DNA from: JABIBU01 sp964464685
GTDB taxonomy: Bacteria > Patescibacteriota > Patescibacteriia > Magasanikbacterales > UBA922
NCBI GenBank assembly: GCA_964464685.1
Contig: CAYXGV010000005.1
Span: 1 to 37,494, forward strand
Direction: 5' to 3'
Length of the DNA: 37,494 nt
In this document: positions 31,702-37,494 of the stretch, in pieces
Numbering within the stretch: the stretch's first letter is position 1
Layout: each line of letters opens with the position of its first letter
The notes under the pieces: generated by a model
The model's input: the letters and a program-made list of their open reading frames with translations, nothing else
Told to the model about the DNA's origin: nothing
Database searches by the model: none
Made by a program: the position numbers and the translations under genes

Positions 31702-32752
31702 TAAAAATATTAAAATAATGAAACCATACAATCCACCCATTGAGGGTAGGCGTTCTTATTGTGGTCATTTGCTAGATTTTAATGAACGAACAGTGCCTTA
31801 TGGGAATATGATAAGGGATGCTCTGGTTGGTTTTTCTAATCAGAATCAATTTCAATTTTATCCAGAATATGGAGAAATAGAAAAAATGGTGGCAAATTAT
31901 GTCAATGTAAAAAAGAAAGAAATTATTGTTACTAACGGTTCAGACCAAGGGATTGATTTAATATTTCGAAGCTTTACCAACGCAGGTGATGAGGTAATAA
32001 TCCCGAGTCCCAGCTTCGCTATGTTCTACCAGTGTGCCCAAATGTGTAACAACAAGGTAATTACCCCCACTTATGACAGTGGTGACGGTTCATTTCCTTT
32101 GGGTGAGATATTGGATATCATCAGTCAAAAAACTAAGCTGATTATTATTTGTAATCCAAATAATCCAACTGGCAACTTGGTCGATCTTAATTCAATTGAA
32201 CAAATATTAATTAAAGCTAAAGAAAGCACTGTTTTGATAGATGAAGCTTATTTTGAATATTCTAGATTAACAGCTACCAAATTAATCAAAAAATATCCAA
32301 ACTTGATTATAACCAGAACATTCTCTAAGGCCTTTGGATTGGCTGCTCTTAGAATTGGTTATATCATTGCAAACAGCAAAACTATTGAAGAATTAAAAAA
32401 AGTCAGGGGTCCTTATGATATAAACATGGCAGGAGTAATTGCGGTTCAAGCCGTACTTAGTGATCTTTCGCCACTCAATTCTTATCTTGATGAAGTAATG
32501 AATATATCAAAACCAACAATAGAAAAATTTTTTGATGATTACGGAATTTTCTATTATACAAGCAATTCTAATTTTATATTGTTTAAACCGCAAAATGCCG
32601 ACATAGTTTTTAAATCTTTGAAAAAACAAGGTTTTTTGCTTCGCCCGAGAAAAGGATTTGGTTTTGATAATACATTGCGTTTGACTTTCGGAACAATTAG
32701 ACAAACAGAAGAATTTATAGCTACCTATAAAAATATATGTCTAAAAAATTAA
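31685..32752 (+). CDS. hisC: Histidinol-phosphate aminotransferase
   Basis: A fold-type I PLP aminotransferase that converts imidazole acetol phosphate to histidinol phosphate with glutamate. The PLP lysine lies in TRTFSKAFGLAALRIGY (near residue 214); NPNNPTG and the DEAYFEY motif are also present. 355 aa is typical. A second start at codon 13 (ATG) is possible, but the first ATG fits the overlap with hisD seen throughout this operon. Its end overlaps the next gene by 16 nt. Confidence 0.94.
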   Translation: MKNLVNKNIKIMKPYNPPIEGRRSYCGHLLDFNERTVPYGNMIRDALVGFSNQNQFQFYPEYGEIEKMVANYVNVKKKEIIVTNGSDQGIDLIFRSFTNAGDEVIIPSPSFAMFYQCAQMCNNKVITPTYDSGDGSFPLGEILDIISQKTKLIIICNPNNPTGNLVDLNSIEQILIKAKESTVLIDEAYFEYSRLTATKLIKKYPNLIITRTFSKAFGLAALRIGYIIANSKTIEELKKVRGPYDINMAGVIAVQAVLSDLSPLNSYLDEVMNISKPTIEKFFDDYGIFYYTSNSNFILFKPQNADIVFKSLKKQGFLLRPRKGFGFDNTLRLTFGTIRQTEEFIATYKNICLKN

Positions 32753-33246
32753 TAAAATATGCCTTTTTAGATAGAGATGGCACACTTATCTATGAACCTA
32801 CTCCAAAAGAAACAAAACTAGGTGATATACCGTATCAGATTGATAGTCTAAAAAAATTAAAAATATTACCCGGGGTTGTCAAAGGGCTAAAAAAATTATT
32901 ATTAGCAGGTTTCAATCTTATAATGATTTCCAACCAAGATGGGCTTGGTACAAGTTTATTTCCTCAAATTAAGTTTGATATTGTTCAAAATAAATTTTTA
33001 AATTTACTTAAGCAGGAAGGAATATATTTTGAAGATATATTTATTTGTCCCCACTTACCAGAAGATAATTGCAATTGTCGTAAGCCAAAAATTGGTTTAC
33101 TAGATAAATTTATCAAAAAAAATGATATTGATTGGAAAAAAAGTATAATCATCGGCAACAGCCAAGCTGATAAGGGTCTAGCTAAAAACCTTAATTTAAA
33201 ATTCATTAAAATAGAAACTAACCAAACATTCAAATTAGATATATGA
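32737..33246 (+). CDS. Histidinol-phosphatase of the HAD family (HisB-N/GmhB-like)
   Basis: Removes phosphate from histidinol phosphate. A HAD-IIIA fold: nucleophile and acid Asp12 and Asp14 in FLDRDGT, a SNQDGLGT loop, and a zinc loop with Cys104, His106, Cys112 and Cys114 (CPHLPEDNCNC). It corresponds to the N-terminal half of the bifunctional HisB of enterobacteria, here as a separate protein. The fourth motif reads GNSQAD (140-145) where G-D-x-x-x-D is usual, so the first Asp is Asn141. Its end overlaps hisB by 4 nt, so the two halves of a HisB fusion lie side by side. A GmhB-type sugar phosphatase is excluded mainly by context. Confidence 0.85.
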   Translation: MSKKLIKYAFLDRDGTLIYEPTPKETKLGDIPYQIDSLKKLKILPGVVKGLKKLLLAGFNLIMISNQDGLGTSLFPQIKFDIVQNKFLNLLKQEGIYFEDIFICPHLPEDNCNCRKPKIGLLDKFIKKNDIDWKKSIIIGNSQADKGLAKNLNLKFIKIETNQTFKLDI

Positions 33247-33833
33247 AAAAAAGAATCGCCACAATTGAACGTAACACAGATGAAACTCAAATAAAAATTG
33301 AGGTCAACCTCGATGGTACTGGAAAATACGAGATAAACACTGGCATTGGTTTTTTTAACCATATGCTGGAATTATTTTCCAAACATTCTCTGATTGATCT
33401 TAAAATCAATGCCAAAGGTGATTTAAATGTGGATGAACACCACACTATTGAAGATGTGGGGATTTCTCTTGGGGGGGCAATTAAAAAAGCTTTAGGAAAT
33501 AAAAAAGGTATTAAAAGATTTGGTTTTGTTTTACCAATGGACGAAAGCCTCGTTCAGGTAGCCATGGATTTGGGTGGGCGTAGTTACTTAGTGTTAAAAT
33601 ATAAACCAACTCGTGAGTACGTTGGAGAATTCCCAACCGAATTACTAGAAGATTTCTTTCAAGGTTTTGTCCAAAGCTTGGGTTGTAATCTACACATAGA
33701 AGTTAAGTACGGTCGCAACGAACATCATAAAATAGAAGCTACATTTAAAGCGTTTGCCAAAACGATAAAAATGGCAGTGGAAAATGACCCACGGATGCAA
33801 AATATGCTTCCAACTACTAAAGGTAAATTATAA
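33243..33833 (+). CDS. hisB: Imidazoleglycerol-phosphate dehydratase
   Basis: Dehydrates imidazole glycerol phosphate to imidazole acetol phosphate, using two manganese ions. The metal-binding repeats are clear: FFNHMLELFSKH, DEHHTIEDVGI, and the second-half GRNEHHKIEATFKAFA. 196 aa matches the monofunctional enzyme. It overlaps the HAD phosphatase by 4 nt and ends 1 nt before hisH. Confidence 0.97.
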   Translation: MKKRIATIERNTDETQIKIEVNLDGTGKYEINTGIGFFNHMLELFSKHSLIDLKINAKGDLNVDEHHTIEDVGISLGGAIKKALGNKKGIKRFGFVLPMDESLVQVAMDLGGRSYLVLKYKPTREYVGEFPTELLEDFFQGFVQSLGCNLHIEVKYGRNEHHKIEATFKAFAKTIKMAVENDPRMQNMLPTTKGKL

Positions 33834-33834
33834 T

Positions 33835-34422
33835 ATGATTGCAATAATAAAATACAATGCTGGCAATGTAGCCTCTGTAGCTAATGCACTTAAAAGGTTT
33901 GGTTTTGAGTACATAATAACCAATGACCCGGAGAAAATTTTGTCAGCCAACAAAGTAATTTTTCCGGGTCAAGGCCGAGCCAAACCCGCAATGAAAAGTC
34001 TTAAAAAGAATGGGCTTGATGATGTAATTAAAAAAATAAGTAAACCATTTTTGGGTATTTGTCTGGGTATGCAGTTACTTTTCCCTTTTTCACAGGAAGA
34101 TGATACAAATTGTCTTGGTATATTAGAAGGAGAAGTTAAATTATTTCCTGGCGATGAGCGAATACCACAGATTGGCTGGAATAACATTATGCCAGTAAAA
34201 ACATCAAAGTTATTTACTGGTACGAAAAATGATATGTATGTGTATTTTGTCAATTCATATTATGTAGAGTCTGAGAAAGAAAATTTACTTGCAACATATC
34301 AGTATGGTAAAACGGAAGCAGCCGCGATAGTTAAAAAAGATAATTTCTATGGTACTCAATTCCATCCAGAAAAATCCGGGGAAGTAGGACTTAAGATATT
34401 GAAAGATTTTTTAAAGTTGTAA
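33835..34422 (+). CDS. hisH: Imidazole glycerol phosphate synthase, glutamine amidotransferase subunit
   Basis: Supplies ammonia from glutamine to HisF. Class I amidotransferase triad: Cys76 in PFLGICLGMQ, His177 and Glu179 in GTQFHPEKS. The oxyanion-side PGQG(R) strand is present at about 44-47. I start it at the ATG at 33835 (195 aa, the family length, 1 nt after hisB); an ATG at 33784 in the same frame would put 17 residues inside hisB. hisA starts 1 nt after its stop. It works as a dimer with HisF two genes downstream. Confidence 0.95.
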   Translation: MIAIIKYNAGNVASVANALKRFGFEYIITNDPEKILSANKVIFPGQGRAKPAMKSLKKNGLDDVIKKISKPFLGICLGMQLLFPFSQEDDTNCLGILEGEVKLFPGDERIPQIGWNNIMPVKTSKLFTGTKNDMYVYFVNSYYVESEKENLLATYQYGKTEAAAIVKKDNFYGTQFHPEKSGEVGLKILKDFLKL

Positions 34423-34423
34423 T

Positions 34424-35182
34424 ATGCAATTTAGACCATGTATAGACATTCATAATGGAAAAGTGAAACAAATTGTTGGATCAACTTTGACAAGCCGACT
34501 TGCCGTACAAGAAAATTTTGTTGCTCAAAAAGATGCTTCTTATTTCGCTAAAATATATAAGCAAGATGGTTTACGTGGAGGCCACATTATTATGCTTGAC
34601 CAAACAGAAGAAACTAAACAACAAACATTGTCGGCTATTAAAACCTTTGGTAAAGGTTTGCAGGTAGGTGGTGGAATTACGCCTAAAAATGCATTAGATT
34701 TTATCAATGCTGGAGCAAGCCAAGTGATTATTACTTCATATGTTTTTTACAAAGGGAGTATAAATACTAGACGATTAGCCAAGATATCTAACATCGTAGG
34801 AAAAGATAAATTAGTTTTGGACTTAAGTTGTAAAAAGAAAGAAGGTAATTATTATGTTGTTACAAATAAATGGCAGACCTTTACTAATTTTAAAATTAAT
34901 CAAGATAGTTTTGATTTGCTTGGTAAATATTGTACTGAATTTTTAGTGCATGGTGTGGATAAGGAAGGTAAACGTGGCGGTGTAGATGAAGAGTTGCTTG
35001 AGATGTTGGGAAAATTTAATACAGAACCAATTACATATGCTGGTGGTATTAAAAATTTAAAAGATGTAGAAAAAATCAAAAAATTAGGGAAAGGAAAGAT
35101 CAATTTTACGATTGGTTCTGCCTTAAATTTATTTGGTGGAAGCATAAAATATAAAGATGTAATAAAAAAATATGTTAACTAA
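34424..35182 (+). CDS. hisA: ProFAR isomerase HisA, eukaryotic-like type
   Basis: A (beta/alpha)8-barrel that opens the ribose of ProFAR to give PRFAR. The N-terminal FRPCIDIHNGKVKQIVGSTL, the GASQVIITSYVFYKGSIN segment, LVLDLSCKKKEGNYYVVTN and FLVHGVDKEGKRGGVDEELL resemble, as far as I recall, plant HISN3 and fungal HIS6 far more than ordinary bacterial HisA, which has PAIDL and a GR-rich loop. The first catalytic Asp is Asp8. 252 aa. It overlaps hisF by 11 nt. This form is known as the eukaryotic-type subfamily and is rare in bacteria. Whether it came from a eukaryote or another bacterium cannot be told here. Confidence 0.92.
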   Translation: MQFRPCIDIHNGKVKQIVGSTLTSRLAVQENFVAQKDASYFAKIYKQDGLRGGHIIMLDQTEETKQQTLSAIKTFGKGLQVGGGITPKNALDFINAGASQVIITSYVFYKGSINTRRLAKISNIVGKDKLVLDLSCKKKEGNYYVVTNKWQTFTNFKINQDSFDLLGKYCTEFLVHGVDKEGKRGGVDEELLEMLGKFNTEPITYAGGIKNLKDVEKIKKLGKGKINFTIGSALNLFGGSIKYKDVIKKYVN

Positions 35183-35927
35183 ACGAATTATTGCTTGCAT
35201 GGATATTGCAGGTGGACGAGTAAAAAAGGGAGTTGGTTTTAAAGATTTACAAGATGCAGGAGATCCAGTTGAACTAGCCAAAAAATACAGTAAAGAAGGT
35301 GTTGATGAACTCGTATTTTTAGATGTTTTAGCAACAGTAGAAAATAGAGGTGCTTTATTAAAACTTGTAAGCCAGGTAGCTAAAGAAATAAATATCCCGT
35401 TTGTAGTTGGTGGCGGTGTAAAAACAATTCAAGATATCAAATACCTCTTAAATGCTGGTGCAGACAAAGTTTCTATTGGTTCGACGGCAATTAATAATCC
35501 AAATTTAGTCAACCAAGCAGTCCAAGAGTTTGGCTCACAATGTATTGTTATTTCAGTTGATACAAAACGTGAGGGCAACTCATGGAAGATGTATATAAGG
35601 GGCGGTAGAGAAAAAATTGAAGTGGACGCAATTGAATTTTGTAAAGATATGGAAAAACGTGGAGCTGGAGAATTACTAGTCAATTCACTTGATAAAGATG
35701 GGGCAAAGACTGGTTATGATATTGAACTGCTTAATGCAATAGAAAAAATAACCAATTTACCTATTATTGCTTCCAGCGGTGCGGGCAAGAGAGAGGACTT
35801 TTTAGAAGTTTTTGAGAAGACTGATGTTAATGCAGCTTTGGCAGCTAGTCTGTTTCACTACGGTGAAATAAAAGTTGAAGATCTAAAACAATATTTAAAT
35901 GAAAATAACATAAAAATTCGTATATGA
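35172..35927 (+). CDS. hisF: Imidazole glycerol phosphate synthase, cyclase subunit
   Basis: A (beta/alpha)8-barrel that uses ammonia from HisH to turn PRFAR into imidazole glycerol phosphate and AICAR. Catalytic Asp11 (RIIACMDIAGGRVKKG) and Asp130 (ISVDTK) are in place, as are the phosphate-binding GGGVKT and SSGAGK loops. In the more usual version position 10 is Leu (CLD); here it is Met. 251 aa. It overlaps hisA by 11 nt and hisIE by 4 nt. Confidence 0.97.
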   Translation: MLTKRIIACMDIAGGRVKKGVGFKDLQDAGDPVELAKKYSKEGVDELVFLDVLATVENRGALLKLVSQVAKEINIPFVVGGGVKTIQDIKYLLNAGADKVSIGSTAINNPNLVNQAVQEFGSQCIVISVDTKREGNSWKMYIRGGREKIEVDAIEFCKDMEKRGAGELLVNSLDKDGAKTGYDIELLNAIEKITNLPIIASSGAGKREDFLEVFEKTDVNAALAASLFHYGEIKVEDLKQYLNENNIKIRI

Positions 35928-36532
35928 ACAAAGATATATTTAAAAAAATTAATTGGGATAAAATGTCCGGTCTTGTGCCAACATTAATCCAAGACGTAAA
36001 TACTAATAATGTATTAATGTTAGGGTTTGTAAACAAAGAGTCGCTTGAAAAAACAGTAGATACAGGAAAAGTATGGTTTTTTAGCAGAACAAAAAATCGA
36101 CTTTGGCTTAAAGGAGAAGAAAGCAAAAATTATTTAAATGTTAAAGAAATTCTACTTGATTGCGACTTGGATTCTTTGCTTATAAAAGTAGAACCGGCTG
36201 GCCCAACATGTCACACCGGGAATTATTCATGTTTTAATGAGAAACCAAATAATAATCTAGAATTCTTATCTAAATTATATTCATTAATTGTATCAAGAAA
36301 AAAAGAGCTTCCGCAAAATTCTTATACTGCCAGTCTCTTTAAAGACGGTCTTGATAAGATAGTCCAAAAAGTTGGCGAAGAAGCAACTGAAGTGGTGATT
36401 GCTGGAAAAAATGAATCCAAACAAAGATTGGTTGAAGAATCATCTGACTTGTTGTATCACCTAATGGTTTTGTTGATAGAAAAAAATATATCTCTTAATG
36501 AAATAATTTTAGAGTTGAAAAACAGAAAATAA
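35924..36532 (+). CDS. hisIE: Bifunctional phosphoribosyl-AMP cyclohydrolase / phosphoribosyl-ATP pyrophosphatase
   Basis: Carries out steps 2 and 3 of histidine synthesis. The N-terminal HisI domain (about 1-105) has GLVPTLIQDVNT, VWFFSRTKNRLWLKGE, the DCDLD metal site and PTCHTGNYSCF with its zinc cysteines. The His common after KGE-S-G in other HisI proteins is Asn here. The C-terminal HisE domain (about 110-202) has DKIVQKVGEEATEVVIA and the EESSDLLYHLMVL helix. It is the last gene of the operon; no plain terminator follows, only a large palindrome. Confidence 0.96.
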   Translation: MNKDIFKKINWDKMSGLVPTLIQDVNTNNVLMLGFVNKESLEKTVDTGKVWFFSRTKNRLWLKGEESKNYLNVKEILLDCDLDSLLIKVEPAGPTCHTGNYSCFNEKPNNNLEFLSKLYSLIVSRKKELPQNSYTASLFKDGLDKIVQKVGEEATEVVIAGKNESKQRLVEESSDLLYHLMVLLIEKNISLNEIILELKNRK

Positions 36533-36583
36533 TTGTAACAAAAACATCAGTTGTAAGTAAAATCTTTGACATACACTAAATTC

Positions 36584-36597
36584 TAATTACTAATTAC
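36584..36597. repeat. Short heptanucleotide repeat (TAATTAC)
   Basis: Two perfect units followed by two stretched ones (to 36605). It directly precedes the 36607-36776 palindrome. Confidence 0.5.
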
Positions 36598-36606
36598 TCA
36601 ATTACT

Positions 36607-36776
36607 TTGAATTACGAAACCGTTTTTAGTGTGTCATTGCGAGACCTGATTCGCATCAGGGCGAAGCAATCCCAACCATTATTGCGGTGATGATTGGGAT
36701 TGCTTCGTCAGCCGATGCGAATCGTCTTCCTCGCAATGACACATTTTTCCGCCATGACACCTGTTTCGTAATTCAA
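36607..36776. repeat. Large cruciform palindrome, TGTCATTGCGAG family
   Basis: Four nested perfect pairs: TTGAATTACGAAAC (36607-36620 with 36763-36776), TGTGTCATTGCGAG (36630-36643 with 36730-36743), GATTCGCATC (36648-36657 with 36714-36723) and CGAAGCAATCCCAA (36662-36675 with 36694-36707). The inner words are those of a dispersed palindromic repeat known from many bacteria. It lies between the converging his operon and uvrA and may terminate or insulate both. Confidence 0.85.
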
Positions 36777-36781
36777 GATAA

Positions 36782-37494
36782 TTACTTTATCACTTTCTTC
36801 AAATACTGTCCTGTGTAACTTCTCTTCACCTTCATCACATCTTTGGGAACGCCCTGGGCTACGACTTCACCACCTTTTTTACCACCTTCTGGACCCAAAT
36901 CAATTACCCAATCAGCACATTTTATAACATCTAGATTGTGTTCGATAATCAAAACCGAATTACCTTTTTCTACTAATTTGTTCAACACTTCAAGCAAACG
37001 GCGAATGTCTTCAAAATGTAAACCAGTGGTTGGTTCGTCCAAAATATAAAGTGTTTTACCAGTGGCACGACGAGCCAACTCAGTCGCTAATTTAACTCGT
37101 TGGGCCTCACCACCAGAAAGCGTGGTAGCTGACTGTCCCAGATGAATATAACCCAAACCTACATCATGCAATATTTTTAATTTATCTGAAATTGCCGGCG
37201 TATCATGAAAAAAACGTGAAGCCTCTTCCACTGTCATATCCAAAACATTAGCAATATTTTTTTGCCTATAGTGTATTTCCAAAGCTTCTTTATTATATCT
37301 TTGGCCATGACATTCATTACATTCTACAAACACATCGGATAAAAATTGCATTGGAATTCTGACGTAACCCTCACCTGCACAGGCCTCACAACGCCCACCA
37401 CCTTTTACATTAAAACTAAATTTACCAGCATCATACCCACGCATTCTAGCTTCTGGAACAGCAGTAAACAAATCACGAATTGCACTAAAAACCC
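36782..37494 (-). CDS. uvrA: Excinuclease ABC subunit A, C-terminal part (runs off the window)
   Basis: The damage-recognition ATPase of nucleotide excision repair. Only the last 237 codons are visible; the frame is open to the right edge (VFSAIRDLFTAVPEA). The zinc finger is CEAC...CNEC within about the first 60 visible residues. The ABC signature LSGGEAQRVKLATELARR, Walker B LYILDEPTTGLH and the switch His (LIIEHNLDVI) belong to the second nucleotide-binding domain. The C-terminus is complete (VKRSYTGQYLKKVIK). It converges on the his operon. Confidence 0.97.
   Translation of the reverse strand, partial: VFSAIRDLFTAVPEARMRGYDAGKFSFNVKGGGRCEACAGEGYVRIPMQFLSDVFVECNECHGQRYNKEALEIHYRQKNIANVLDMTVEEASRFFHDTPAISDKLKILHDVGLGYIHLGQSATTLSGGEAQRVKLATELARRATGKTLYILDEPTTGLHFEDIRRLLEVLNKLVEKGNSVLIIEHNLDVIKCADWVIDLGPEGGKKGGEVVAQGVPKDVMKVKRSYTGQYLKKVIK

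Noticed and set aside
33784..34422. HisH start at the ATG at 33784
   Set aside because: Would add 17 unconserved residues inside hisB; the ATG at 33835 begins with the conserved MIAIIKYNAGN.

Overview
The window reads as a piece of a candidate-phyla-radiation (Patescibacteria) genome. The grounds are AT-rich DNA, a ribosomal protein S6 with a long charged tail, a pilM/N/O-type pilus cluster, a SpoIID/LytB protein with NBR1-like Ig domains, many short palindromes and almost no Shine-Dalgarno sequences. TGA is used as a stop codon (for example at the hisS/hisG overlap), so the TGA=Gly code of Absconditabacteria and Gracilibacteria does not apply. The lineage is inferred, not proven. Two 100-N scaffold gaps are present; the second is flanked by the same 55 bp on both sides and is probably an assembly artefact.

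Layout. 1-2.5 kb: a class II Fic protein behind a consensus promoter with GTGAA half-sites, a zinc-knuckle 2H phosphoesterase and a small unknown gene. 2.5-3.6 kb: a cysteine synthase behind a trp-type attenuator whose 28-codon leader peptide carries three consecutive Cys codons. 3.6-11.0 kb (minus): rpoC and rpoB behind a 250-nt structured leader or small RNA. 11.6-13.4 kb (minus): the rpsF-ssb-rpsR operon. 13.7-19.8 kb (plus): a type IV pilus cluster (pilB, pilC, pilM, pilN, pilO and a small membrane protein). 19.8-21 kb: a TRM11-like RNA methyltransferase carrying four repeat insertions. 21.1-24.6 kb (minus): an orphan 522-aa protein and the SpoIID/LytB protein. 25-27.8 kb (plus): a flippase and an O-antigen ligase/polymerase-like protein. 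27.9-36.5 kb (plus): a TrpR-family regulator, then a complete histidine operon. 36.8 kb to the end (minus): the C-terminal part of uvrA.

The most striking part is the histidine locus. In order it has a YerC/HisR-type regulator, a consensus promoter with a TAGTA-N9-TACTA palindrome over the -10 box, a 17-codon leader ORF with a His-His pair, a large hairpin, an intrinsic terminator, a complete tRNA-His(GUG) inside a 13-bp flanking helix, then hisS-hisG-hisD-hisC-(HAD histidinol phosphatase)-hisB-hisH-hisA-hisF-hisIE, mostly overlapping or 1-2 nt apart. One transcript could therefore supply histidine, its tRNA and its synthetase. HisG is the short form that normally needs HisZ. No hisZ is present; a full-length HisRS overlaps hisG instead. 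HisA resembles the eukaryotic type. The cysteine and histidine leaders share a layout: both leader ATGs sit where transcription should start, so both may be leaderless.

The 13-28 kb part is full of repeats: heptanucleotide tandem arrays of varied sequence (four in frame inside the O-antigen ligase-like gene), C/G-rich palindromes, GCAGGC palindromes and long inverted repeats. The his genes themselves have none, which fits acquisition of the operon as a unit.
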